Shown one piece after another: positions 9,543-17,132 of a stretch of DNA of 64,000 bases. The DNA is from Rhodocyclaceae bacterium (GTDB lineage Bacteria > Pseudomonadota > Gammaproteobacteria > Burkholderiales > Rhodocyclaceae). The notes beneath the pieces were generated by a model. The model did not search any database, was not told the DNA's origin, and saw only the letters and a list, made by a program, of their open reading frames with translations. The position numbers and the translations under genes were made by a program. How positions within the stretch are numbered: position 1 is the first letter of the stretch; every line of letters starts with the position of its first letter. The stretch is taken from NCBI GenBank assembly GCA_016704145.1, contig JADJAS010000001.1:632785-696784 (forward strand), in the 5' to 3' direction.

Positions 9543-9947
9543 TCAATCGACTTCATCGTTCAGGTAAGCGCGATGCTGTTTGGCCCCATCCATGACATGG
9601 CCAGCCCACCACAGGGTGAGAAATCTCTGAAGTTCGAGCTTGTCAAAGTTTTCAGTCGTGACGATCTCGGCGGCAAGATACTCGTACTCGTCACATTCGT
9701 GGCGGTAGCTGTCGAGATCCGGAAAGTTGCGGTCGACAAGTAGCGAAGTTTCCGTCGCGAAATGCGTACGCGCGAAGGCCATCAGCCGATCGAAGGCGTA
9801 CCGGAATTCCGCGTCGTCGCCGTTGCCATGGTCGGCCGCGCAATAGTCCGCCAACGCTCCACAATCCGCCAGTATCTGCCTATGCTGGTCGTCGAGCAAG
9901 TCGTTGCCGACACTAAAACTCTGATCCCATGGCACGCGGTTCGGCAT
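9543..9947 (-). CDS. Hemerythrin-like protein with an incomplete ligand set
   Basis: A 134-residue protein starting at 9947, with AAGGA upstream; this start gives the usual hemerythrin opening VPWDQSFSVGNDLLDDQH. Candidate ligands His22, His62, Glu66, His83 and His117 are visible. By-eye alignment to bacteriohemerythrins puts Glu87 where the second His of HxxxH is expected and Ala122 where the final Asp is expected, so oxygen binding may be altered or lost. It is the last gene of the Fe-S/NrfD/cytochrome cluster, 13 bp downstream of the preceding gene, which suggests a sensing or protective role there. Confidence 0.78.
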   Translation of the reverse strand: MPNRVPWDQSFSVGNDLLDDQHRQILADCGALADYCAADHGNGDDAEFRYAFDRLMAFARTHFATETSLLVDRNFPDLDSYRHECDEYEYLAAEIVTTENFDKLELQRFLTLWWAGHVMDGAKQHRAYLNDEVD

Positions 9948-9960
9948 CGGCTGTCCTTGG

Positions 9961-10389
9961 TCAATAGCCGAGCGACTCGACGACGGCAACCAGGTCGGCG
10001 AAGCTGGCGGATTCGAGCTTCGCGGCCAAGGCTGCCTTGTCGAGCCCCTGGCAGTCGAACTTGGTCAGGCCGACCTCGAACGACAGTTCGCGAATTTCGA
10101 GTGGCGACATGAAGCCGATGTTGCAGATGTGCGCGATGCACTTGCGCTCCGGCTCGGAAAGTTCCAGGCCGTGGTGCTTGAGGATCTCCATGTAGCGCTC
10201 GGCGGCGAGGTTGAGCCGGCCGCTGATCTCCATGGTGTTGTTGCGGCCCTCGGTGAGGATGGCCAGCGGCGGCCCGAAGAACACCGGCGTCTTGCCGACC
10301 CTGCGGGTCTGCTCGTCGCGCGTCAGCGCCGGGGCGACCCAGGTGGGGTCGCCCCTGACGGGACCGGGCTTCTCGGGTGAATCCGACAT
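9961..10389 (-). CDS. Conserved-looking protein of unknown function in the redox operon
   Basis: A 142-residue protein that I do not recognise. The first 45 residues are proline/charge rich and probably flexible. Residues about 50-142 look like a compact helical domain with two Cys in KCIAHICNIG and a third in FDCQG. There is no signal peptide or membrane segment. The ATG at 10389 has GAGG eight bases upstream and lies 10 bp after the cytochrome stop. Its place between the cytochrome and the hemerythrin-like gene suggests an accessory or assembly role; it is not DsrC-like, lacking the C-terminal cysteine arm. Confidence 0.7.
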   Translation of the reverse strand: MSDSPEKPGPVRGDPTWVAPALTRDEQTRRVGKTPVFFGPPLAILTEGRNNTMEISGRLNLAAERYMEILKHHGLELSEPERKCIAHICNIGFMSPLEIRELSFEVGLTKFDCQGLDKAALAAKLESASFADLVAVVESLGY

Positions 10390-10399
10390 CAACGCGACC

Positions 10400-11200
10400 T
10401 CAGTGCGGGATCGGGTGCAGCAGCTCGTGCTTCGCGTCCTTCATACCCTTCGGCAGCTGGGGCGAAGGCTCGGGCTGCAGCTGCACGAAGCCGCGATTGC
10501 GCACGCCGTCCTGCACGTTGTGCGGGTTATGGCACTCGGTGCAGGTGAACCAGCGCTTCTTGCCAGTGCTGGTGAACTCGCCGATACGCTTGCCGTGGAT
10601 GCCGTCGCGCCAGTCGCGCAGCTTGTCGCCGTGGCATTTGCCGCACAGCAGCTGCGGCTGGTCAAAGCTGACCGGATCGCCGTAGTGGTCGACCAGCATG
10701 TTGCGCTTGGTCGTGTGGTGGCAGTCCATGCACCAGATGCGGCCGCGGCCATGCTGGAAGTTCGCGAGGTCGGGCACCATCGCCTCCATGGTCGGGTTCG
10801 GCTTGGCCCGCTTGTCCTTCGGCAAGGTCGGCGGATTGAACTGCGGGCCGACGCCGTTGTGGCAGGAAACGCCGCACATCGGCATCAGCGCCAGCTTCTC
10901 CGAGCGCGGCTTGACCACGGCATGCCCCTCGGGAAGCTTTTCCATCCCGGGCATCTTGCCCATCGGCGCAGTGCCGTCGTAGGGATCGCCGTACCAGAGT
11001 GCGGCGCCGGTGGTCGGCGAGCACTTGACATTCGGCCAGCCCGGCTTGATCTCGCGCTTCGTGATCTCCGAGGCACCCTTGCGGCTTTCGAAGCAGACAT
11101 CGTCCTTCTTCTCCGCGTCCTGCGCGAAGGCGAACGCAGCGATCCCGCAGCAGAACGCGAGGATCATCGTATGGAATGCAATTTTTTTCATGATCGTCAT
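10400..11200 (-). CDS. Periplasmic multihaem cytochrome c (DsrJ/NrfB-like role)
   Basis: A 266-residue exported cytochrome with an N-terminal signal peptide ending near AFAFAQ. Three canonical haem motifs are visible: CMDCH at 157-161, CGKCH at 186-190 and CTECH at 220-224. A fourth, CGVSCH at 109-114, has three rather than two residues between the cysteines. Two further Cys at 36 and 60 lie in the mature N terminus. It starts one base after the NrfD-type gene stop and is the likely periplasmic electron acceptor or donor of the complex. An internal ATG at 11191 is an alternative start. Confidence 0.85.
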   Translation of the reverse strand: MTIMKKIAFHTMILAFCCGIAAFAFAQDAEKKDDVCFESRKGASEITKREIKPGWPNVKCSPTTGAALWYGDPYDGTAPMGKMPGMEKLPEGHAVVKPRSEKLALMPMCGVSCHNGVGPQFNPPTLPKDKRAKPNPTMEAMVPDLANFQHGRGRIWCMDCHHTTKRNMLVDHYGDPVSFDQPQLLCGKCHGDKLRDWRDGIHGKRIGEFTSTGKKRWFTCTECHNPHNVQDGVRNRGFVQLQPEPSPQLPKGMKDAKHELLHPIPH

Positions 11201-11201
11201 C

Positions 11202-12416
11202 TCACTTCGCCGCGCCGTACTTGATCTCGCCCTGCAGGATGCCGATGGCGCCCTTGAGCAGGATGGTCAGGATGAAGAAGCCGAAGGCCCAGATGCCGAG
11301 GGTCAGCAGCCACTCGACGAAGGTCGGGTAGTACTCGGTCACCTCGCCGATCGGGGTCGGAATGAAGCCCGGCACGATCAGACCCATGCCCTTCTCGATC
11401 CAGATGCCGGCGAAGGCCATCACGCAGGGGATCGGCAGCAGCTTGAAGTTGTTGCGGATCGACGGGATGAGGAACAGCACGAACGAGCTGATCATCAGGA
11501 TCACCGCCCCCCAGAACCACGGCACCAGGTTGGTCAGGCCGTGCAGGCCGAACATCAGGTAGTAGAGGCCGTTGGCGTGCTCGGTGCGGGCGTAGAGCTC
11601 GACCACCACTTCCGACAGCGTCAGGAACAGCGCGATGCCGAGGCACCAGGTGACGATGGTCGTCAGCAGCTTGATGGCGCTGTCGTCGACCCAGAACTTG
11701 GTGTTGTTGCGGATGATCAGGAAGGCCAGGATGATCAGGCAGGGGCCGGCCGCGAACGCCGTGGCGATGAAGCGGATCGGCATCATGCTGTGGAACCACA
11801 TCGGGCGCGCCGGCATGGTCGAGATCAGGAAGGCCGTGACGGTGTGGATGGACAGCGCCCAGACGATCGCGATCCACACCAGCGGCATGAACCATTTCCG
11901 GTTGATCGGCTGTCCGGTGTACTTGCACCACAGGTAGTAGAAGCCGCAGATGGCGTTGAGGATCAGGTAGCCGGTGAGCACCAGCACGTCCCAGCCCAGC
12001 ATCGAGTGCGGGAAGTTGTAGATGCCGATGATCGGGAGCATGTGCCAGAGGCGGTCCGGCCGGCCCATGTGGGCGAAGACGAACATCGTCACCATGATCA
12101 CGGCGGAGATCGCCAGCATCTCGCCCAGCACGGCCACCTTGTGCATGCCCTCGTGGTGGTAGGCATACGCCGGGAAGACGATGGTCACCGCCCCGGCGGC
12201 GACGCCGACGAGGAAGACCAGGTTGGCGAAATAGAGGCCGTCGTGGATCTGGCTGGTCATGCCGGTGACGATCAGGCCCTCGGTGTTCTGCAGGTAGAAC
12301 ACGTAGAGCATGCCGATGATGAGTACGCCGAGGGCACCCATCCAGGCGTAGAACTTGGTGCCGCCCTTGAGGACGTAACCCACATAGTCGGCAGCGAAAC
12401 GGGTCAGTTGTTGCAC
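11202..12416 (-). CDS. NrfD/DsrP-family quinone-interacting membrane subunit
   Basis: A 404-residue integral membrane protein with about ten hydrophobic helices. The stretches FLVGVAAGAVTIVFPAY and GRPDRLWHMLPIIG followed by NFPHSMLGWDVLVL resemble DsrP/NrfD proteins that bind menaquinol or ubiquinol. The start is GTG with GAGGAG six bases upstream. It sits between the Fe-S protein and the cytochrome, the same trio as in DsrOPJ. No dsrAB or catalytic molybdopterin subunit is present in this window, so the terminal substrate is unknown. Confidence 0.88.
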   Translation of the reverse strand: MQQLTRFAADYVGYVLKGGTKFYAWMGALGVLIIGMLYVFYLQNTEGLIVTGMTSQIHDGLYFANLVFLVGVAAGAVTIVFPAYAYHHEGMHKVAVLGEMLAISAVIMVTMFVFAHMGRPDRLWHMLPIIGIYNFPHSMLGWDVLVLTGYLILNAICGFYYLWCKYTGQPINRKWFMPLVWIAIVWALSIHTVTAFLISTMPARPMWFHSMMPIRFIATAFAAGPCLIILAFLIIRNNTKFWVDDSAIKLLTTIVTWCLGIALFLTLSEVVVELYARTEHANGLYYLMFGLHGLTNLVPWFWGAVILMISSFVLFLIPSIRNNFKLLPIPCVMAFAGIWIEKGMGLIVPGFIPTPIGEVTEYYPTFVEWLLTLGIWAFGFFILTILLKGAIGILQGEIKYGAAK

Positions 12417-12426
12417 GGCTCGCTCC

Positions 12427-13518
12427 TCAATCGTAGAAGTAGAAGAATTTCGGGAAGGTGTTGAGCTCGGCCTTCAGGCGGAAGACGTTCTTCCGCTCGA
12501 GGATCTTGCTCACTTCGCTTTCCGGGTCGAGCAGGTTGCCGAACTTGCGCGCGCCGACCGGGCAGACCTCGACGCAGGCCGGGTAGCGGTCGTGGCGGGT
12601 GCGCTGCAGGCACCAGTGGCACTTCTCGACGACGCCGCGCATGCGCGGGCGGTTGCCCAGGTAGTGCGTCACCGGGTTCATCTCTTCCTTCGGCAGCACC
12701 GGGGAGGCGAGGTTGATGCGGCGCGCCCAGTAGGGGCAGGCACCCATGCACATGCGGCAGCCGATGCACCAGTTGTAGTCGATCACCACCGGGCCGTCGG
12801 CCTCGCGGTAGGTGGTGCGCACCGGGCAGACCTTGACACAGGGCGGCTTCTCGCACTGCATGCAGGCGATCGGCATGTAGGTGGCGTCTTGCTCCGGCAC
12901 CGCCTCGGGGTTGTAGTGGTACTGGCCCTCGAGCACCTGGCCGGCCGGGGTGTAGGCGTTGCCGCCGACCTGGATGCCGAGCCCCTCGGGGTAGCCGTGG
13001 TCCATCTTGCCCTGCTCGAACTTGCCGCGCTCCATGCGCAGCACCTGGATCCACTCGATCTTCTCGCCGGGCTTGGTGCCGCGCGACTGGTTGTTCTCGG
13101 CGACGCAGGCATGCACGCAGCGACGGCAGCCGATGCACTTGCGGATGTTCAGCGCGTAGCCCATCAGCACGCCGGGCTGCGGGCCGGTGGTGTCGACCGT
13201 GACCTGCTTGCCGTATTCCTGCGAATAGCGACGCTCGAGCCGGGCGCGCGCCTCGGCCTTTTCCGCGTCGGTCATCAGGCGGTAGTTCTTCTGGAAGTGC
13301 TCGGCCCACTCGATGGCCGCTTTCGCCTCGTCGGACTGGGTCATCAAGGCCGCAGTCCCCATCAGCGACGACATGCTCAACATGCCGCTGGCCTTGAGGA
13401 AGTCACGCCGCGTGGTCTTGAGCGCCGCCTTGGAAGGGTCCGCCGAAGCAGGCTGGGCCAAGCATTCTGAGGCCCTCTGCTCGACCGGAACGGCAGGGAT
13501 ATTCTTCTTGATGGTCAC
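12427..13518 (-). CDS. Tat-exported ferredoxin-like Fe-S subunit (DsrO/HybA type)
   Basis: A 363-residue protein with a twin-arginine signal TTRRDFLKASG at 35-45 after an unusually long leader. The mature part carries four cysteine clusters of the CxxCxxC...CxxxC type, beginning with CIGCRRCVHAC at 128-138, enough for up to four [4Fe-4S] centres. Such subunits pass electrons between a quinone-linked NrfD partner and a periplasmic protein. The GTG start has AAAGGAGG six bases upstream. It is the first gene of the operon, about 115 bp from an FNR-type site. Confidence 0.9.
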   Translation of the reverse strand: MTIKKNIPAVPVEQRASECLAQPASADPSKAALKTTRRDFLKASGMLSMSSLMGTAALMTQSDEAKAAIEWAEHFQKNYRLMTDAEKAEARARLERRYSQEYGKQVTVDTTGPQPGVLMGYALNIRKCIGCRRCVHACVAENNQSRGTKPGEKIEWIQVLRMERGKFEQGKMDHGYPEGLGIQVGGNAYTPAGQVLEGQYHYNPEAVPEQDATYMPIACMQCEKPPCVKVCPVRTTYREADGPVVIDYNWCIGCRMCMGACPYWARRINLASPVLPKEEMNPVTHYLGNRPRMRGVVEKCHWCLQRTRHDRYPACVEVCPVGARKFGNLLDPESEVSKILERKNVFRLKAELNTFPKFFYFYD

Positions 13519-13602
13519 AGATGTCCTCCTTTAGGGAAATCAATCGCCCAAATCAGTGAATGCAGTGAATGACTTGGGCAAGGATAGTGGTTGGGGTCGC
13601 AA

Positions 13603-13608
13603 ACTATC
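13603..13608 (-). promoter_or_regulatory. Candidate -10 downstream of the FNR-type site
   Basis: On the minus strand this reads GATAGT (four of six matches to TATAAT). It starts 31 bases past the centre of the FNR-type site, close to the spacing of a class II FNR promoter centred near -41.5. Confidence 0.45.
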
Positions 13609-13631
13609 ACTGAAATGATTGGACATGGTCA

Positions 13632-13645
13632 TTGATCGTAATCAA
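13632..13645. promoter_or_regulatory. Perfect FNR/ANR-type site
   Basis: TTGAT-CGTA-ATCAA matches the FNR-family consensus TTGAT-N4-ATCAA at every fixed base. It lies upstream of the Fe-S/NrfD/cytochrome operon and is well placed to activate it under low oxygen. The regulator gene itself is not in the window. Confidence 0.8.
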
Positions 13646-13788
13646 ACAGCCGTCGTAGACAGGCAACCCAGATCGTTATCCGGCCAATTGCCAGCCGCGG
13701 TCCAATGACGTCCTCTCTTGGGAGGCGATGACAGCCAGAATCGTCGGTTGAGTACAAGGCAAGGTAGTCGGCTTGTCATCTTTCTGGC

Positions 13789-13873
13789 CACGGCAATGCC
13801 GTGAAAAGGGCCTAGCCTTGCGGCTAAGCCCTTGAAGGAACTGGTGGTGGAGAAACTCCACCGAAAGAACCAG
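13789..13873. repeat. Cluster of three inverted repeats, possible structured RNA or element boundary
   Basis: The region holds CACGGC-AAT-GCCGTG (13789-13803), GGGCCTAGCC-TTGC-GGCTAAGCCC with one mismatch (13808-13831), and GGTGGAG-AAA-CTCCACC (13846-13862) enclosed by CTGGT (13841-13845) and ACCAG (13869-13873). No protein-coding signal covers it. It lies in the 610-bp gene-free gap 13519-14129 that separates the redox operon from the accessory island; apart from the FNR site and this cluster I see nothing in that gap. Confidence 0.5.
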
Positions 13874-14129
13874 CATCTTAAAGCATTTCGGGTTTTTTAG
13901 GAAGGATTGAGGCCAGCAGGGGCTTCGGAGGATGCTTTTCGCACCTCTACCACCCCCGCTCACGCACCGCGCCACAATTCAGCCAAGGGAAATGGCCGAG
14001 TTCGATTCCGCGAACGGCAATCACACTCAGGACCATGGCGATCACCACCAAGAGGCGGCCGAAAAGAAAACTTGCCAAAGTGTCAACCGAATTGTAAACT
14101 TCAGTCGGTTACTAGGAGGTAATCGATAG

Positions 14130-14915
14130 ATGGGAACCCCGCTCAAGAACCCGCCCGTGTACCTGACCTTGGCTCAGGTGCGGTTCAACCCGATTCTGAA
14201 GCTGGCCGATTTCCTGCCCAGCATCCAGGAGAGCTTTCGCCTTGCCGGCTATCCCGATTTCGATCGCCAGCATCTCATCTCGATCCAGCTGACGGCACAG
14301 GACGGCCAACCGCCCACCCCAACCCCCGTCCAGCAAGAGAGGTTTCAGCTCGGCAACGTCGAGAAAACGCACACTTTTATCCTCGACGGGCAGACCCTCA
14401 CGCTCCAGTCTACAAATTACGGGCAGTTCGAGACCTTCTCGGCTTGCTTCCTGGAAGGACTGAGCATCGTGAACGACGCTGTAAAGCTCGCATTCACAGA
14501 ACGAGTCGGGCTTCGCTATCTTGACCGGGTAATGCCACAACAGAGTGAAACCATCGAGCAGTACCTCGTCGAACAAGTTCATGGCCTCACTTCGCGCCTT
14601 GAGGGACGGCCACTCTATTCTTATACGGAAGCAATGAACGAGATCGGGAACATCAAGCTGCTCAGTCGGGTTGCCATACAAGATGGCCCACTTGCGTTTC
14701 CCCCGGATATTCAGCCGGGAAACATGCGCATCACAGAAAGGTTCATGTCCTACACGGGCATCAGTGCCATCCTCGACAATGATGGCTTCGTCGAAGGTCG
14801 CGAAGCATTTTCGACGAAGGCGGTTGCCGAGCACCTCGACGCCATCCACAAGGTCATCGGAACGGCCTTCAGGACCACAGCAACAAAATACGCATTTGAC
14901 GCCTGGGACAAGTGA
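14130..14915 (+). CDS. TIGR04255-like family protein, function unknown
   Basis: A 261-residue soluble protein. The conserved-looking segment ERVGLRYLDRV at 124-134 and the overall pattern fit the sporadically distributed TIGR04255 family, whose role is not established. AGGAGG lies eight bases before the ATG. Its TGA overlaps the GTG of the next gene as GTGA, so the two are translated together. It opens a three-gene cassette within the accessory island. The family assignment is from memory and needs a profile search. Confidence 0.68.
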   Translation: MGTPLKNPPVYLTLAQVRFNPILKLADFLPSIQESFRLAGYPDFDRQHLISIQLTAQDGQPPTPTPVQQERFQLGNVEKTHTFILDGQTLTLQSTNYGQFETFSACFLEGLSIVNDAVKLAFTERVGLRYLDRVMPQQSETIEQYLVEQVHGLTSRLEGRPLYSYTEAMNEIGNIKLLSRVAIQDGPLAFPPDIQPGNMRITERFMSYTGISAILDNDGFVEGREAFSTKAVAEHLDAIHKVIGTAFRTTATKYAFDAWDK

Positions 14916-15559
14916 TCATGCTCGGACTCGCAGTTCCCGTTGGTGATTTCAACGCTCACGCCCACTACAAGCCGGTTCCCGCCATCCACAGGCAGGCGAC
15001 CGTTGCCGAGGGTGGCCCACTCCCCTGCTTTGGCGGAAGCGGCACCGGTGGTGTCGAGGGCGTGCACTTCGTCATGTCGCGCCAGGGCTATAGCCCCTTC
15101 GCGATTCTGAGGGTCGAGCTCGCGGCAGCGCAGGATACCTACGCCCCCTACACCGATCTGATGAAGGAAGTGAAAGCCGGCTTCGGTCGGACCATGTCCC
15201 ATCTCCCGGCGGTGTTCGGCGTATCGCGCCAGACGCTCTACAACTGGCTCAATGGCGAAACCCCAAAAGAGCAGCACCAAGGCAAGCTCGTACAACTGGC
15301 CGCTGCCGCGCGCGTATTCACCGAGGCCGGATTCAAACCGACCGCGCCGTCTCTCGAACGCACCGTCGCTCAAGGCAAGTCGTTCGTTGAACTGATTGGA
15401 CAAGGTGCCGACGGCAAGGAAACTGCAGAACGACTCGTCCGGATCGAAAAGCGTGGTGCGGCCGCACGAGAAAAACTCGATGCTATGCTTGGCGACAGAA
15501 CACCTTCGCGCCCCGATGTTGCAGACATGGGCCGCCCCGCCCTTAATGAAGACGTCTGA
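14912..15559 (+). CDS. Helix-turn-helix protein of the three-gene cassette
   Basis: A 215-residue protein starting at GTG 14912 (ATG 14918 is also possible). Residues 95-117 contain LPAVFGVSRQTLYNWLNGE, a good DNA-binding helix-turn-helix like those of small phage or toxin-antitoxin regulators. The first 70 residues are Gly/Pro/His rich and the C-terminal 60 are helical and charged. It is translationally coupled to the TIGR04255-like gene and followed after 5 bp by the third gene. It could be the regulator or antitoxin-like member of the cassette; this is inference. Confidence 0.65.
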   Translation: MIMLGLAVPVGDFNAHAHYKPVPAIHRQATVAEGGPLPCFGGSGTGGVEGVHFVMSRQGYSPFAILRVELAAAQDTYAPYTDLMKEVKAGFGRTMSHLPAVFGVSRQTLYNWLNGETPKEQHQGKLVQLAAAARVFTEAGFKPTAPSLERTVAQGKSFVELIGQGADGKETAERLVRIEKRGAAAREKLDAMLGDRTPSRPDVADMGRPALNEDV

Positions 15560-15564
15560 CCGGC

Positions 15565-16416
15565 ATGGATGGCATGGCAACGATCTGGACTCGAGATACG
15601 CCATGGCGTCAGGGTCACGTCCTCACCGCAGAGGCCACCCAGGCGCTGGGACTGTCCCATCCAGAAACACCTGATTCGACCTGTGTGGTCGTCATCAGCC
15701 ACGATTGCGACCTGGCCAACCATGATCTGCAGGTCGAGCCGCATGTAGAGATCATCATCGGCCGCCATCTGCCAGAGGGCAACGGCAACTATTTTTGGGC
15801 GAAGGCGCCCCGCACGCTGCATGTGGATGTGCTGCGAGATGACGCCCCGGCTATCGTTGAGCTGGTCGCCACAGCCAAGGGCGTCGTTCTGAAAGAAGCG
15901 CTGGCCGCATTCGCCCCGGATACCGCATTTTCGTTTTCTGGAAAATCGTTGTCGGCACTGCGTTCATGGTTAGGCGTGCGCTACAACAGAACAGCATTCC
16001 CCGACCCGTTCGTGGATCGTCTCACGCAATCCAAGGTCGACAAGCGCCTCGCCAAGATCATCGAGCCCATCGGCAACCTGCTGTCCGCCGTCTATTTCGA
16101 CGTCGATGGCGGCAAGGAAATCGATCACTCGGATGGCAGCCCCTTCGAACTGAAGATCGTACTTGCCTATCCGCCAGGCGACGATCCTGAACAGGCCGCC
16201 GACGAAGTGGAAAAACTCGAGATCCAGATTGCCGATCTCTTCGAGAAAAAGTATTTCGACCAGGCCACAGGAAAATGGAACGGGGTGGCCTTGAAGCAAT
16301 GCATGTCTATCTCCGAGGACGACCTACGTGTAAGCAGGGCAAGACTACTCACGCAGTGGCGACTCGAGTACATGACCCTGAAGGCCGACGAAGAGCAACC
16401 CGGTGCTCCTGGCTGA
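15565..16416 (+). CDS. Unrecognised protein with an SHDCDL motif, third gene of the cassette
   Basis: A 283-residue soluble protein of no family I can name with confidence. It has the striking segment VVVISHDCDL at 41-50, where His, Asp, Cys and Asp cluster after a beta strand and could form a metal or catalytic site. A second acidic region near 205-235 is a likely coiled helix. The ATG lies 5 bp after the helix-turn-helix gene stop, with no strong ribosome site of its own, which again suggests coupling. An in-frame ATG nine bases later is an alternative start. Confidence 0.6.
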   Translation: MDGMATIWTRDTPWRQGHVLTAEATQALGLSHPETPDSTCVVVISHDCDLANHDLQVEPHVEIIIGRHLPEGNGNYFWAKAPRTLHVDVLRDDAPAIVELVATAKGVVLKEALAAFAPDTAFSFSGKSLSALRSWLGVRYNRTAFPDPFVDRLTQSKVDKRLAKIIEPIGNLLSAVYFDVDGGKEIDHSDGSPFELKIVLAYPPGDDPEQAADEVEKLEIQIADLFEKKYFDQATGKWNGVALKQCMSISEDDLRVSRARLLTQWRLEYMTLKADEEQPGAPG

Positions 16417-16507
16417 ACATAACATTACTCCACCCAGTGATCCCCCGAGCATAGCCATCCATCTGCGCTGAGGGCGTTTCCATACAGTCTTTTTCACGGA
16501 GACTGGC

Positions 16508-16951
16508 ATGGAGACAAAAACCTGCAATGCATGTGGCTGCACATTCACCCCTCGGCCTCAAACCCCGAATCAGAAATACTGTACCAACTCGGAATGCCAG
16601 CGCGAACGCCGTCGGCGCTGGCAACAGCAAACACGTCAGGGTGATTCCGATTACCGCGACAACGACATCCGTACCAGCAAAACGTGGGCCGCCGAAAATC
16701 CTGAGTATTGGAAACGGTACCGCGATGAGAATCCTGCCTACGTTGAGCGCAACCGCAATCTACAGCAACAACGCAATCAAAAACAGCGCACGACGGTGAT
16801 TGCAAATGAGGACGTGTCACACGCGTTGACTACCCCGCCATCAGGCCGCTACCGAATGGCGCAAATCCTTGAGGATGGCGCGATTGGCGGCCAGACGTGG
16901 ATTGTCGAAATCACCGCGCTAAAAATGGCTCGGGCCGATGAAGACGTGTGA
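16508..16951 (+). CDS. Small zinc-finger protein upstream of the serine recombinase
   Basis: A 147-residue protein. Cys residues in KTCNACGCTF and NQKYCTNSECQRERRRR form a treble-clef-like zinc-binding knuckle followed by a very basic, Arg/Gln-rich stretch, suggesting nucleic-acid binding. GGAG lies six bases before the ATG. The C-terminal quarter is partly encoded by a 22-bp sequence that is repeated just after the stop codon. Similar small Cys-rich genes often precede mobile-element serine recombinases, so a DNA-binding accessory role is inferred. Confidence 0.62.
   Translation: METKTCNACGCTFTPRPQTPNQKYCTNSECQRERRRRWQQQTRQGDSDYRDNDIRTSKTWAAENPEYWKRYRDENPAYVERNRNLQQQRNQKQRTTVIANEDVSHALTTPPSGRYRMAQILEDGAIGGQTWIVEITALKMARADEDV
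16796..16817 (+). repeat. 22-bp direct repeat, left copy
   Basis: GTGATTGCAAATGAGGACG plus TGT is repeated exactly at 16948-16969, 152 bp downstream. The left copy is inside the zinc-finger gene. Confidence 0.75.
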
Positions 16952-16969
16952 TTGCAAATGAGGACGTGT
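16948..16969 (+). repeat. 22-bp direct repeat, right copy
   Basis: Identical to 16796-16817 and overlapping the stop of the zinc-finger gene. A related motif ATGAAGACGTGT immediately precedes it. Its place between the zinc-finger and recombinase genes suggests a binding or recombination site. Confidence 0.75.
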
Positions 16970-17132
16970 GCAGCGGCATCGCCGTTGCCTGTTAACTTCC
17001 CGCATGTGCGTTCTCGAACTATCGAGCATCCGAATCCGACTCGACCCGTGTATGCCTTGACCAACCACCCGTCGCGAAGTGACGCCCGATGTTCGAGAGG
17101 CATCTTTTCGCATGTAAGGGGACGACGCGGCG

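Noticed and set aside
13676..13975. 99-codon minus-strand frame in the gap before the island
   Set aside because: It covers the hairpin cluster and has no domain or good ribosome site.
13519..14129. Duplicate of the tRNA-Phe 3' end as the other att site
   Set aside because: No stretch resembling the 3' end of tRNA-Phe was found near the left side of the island.
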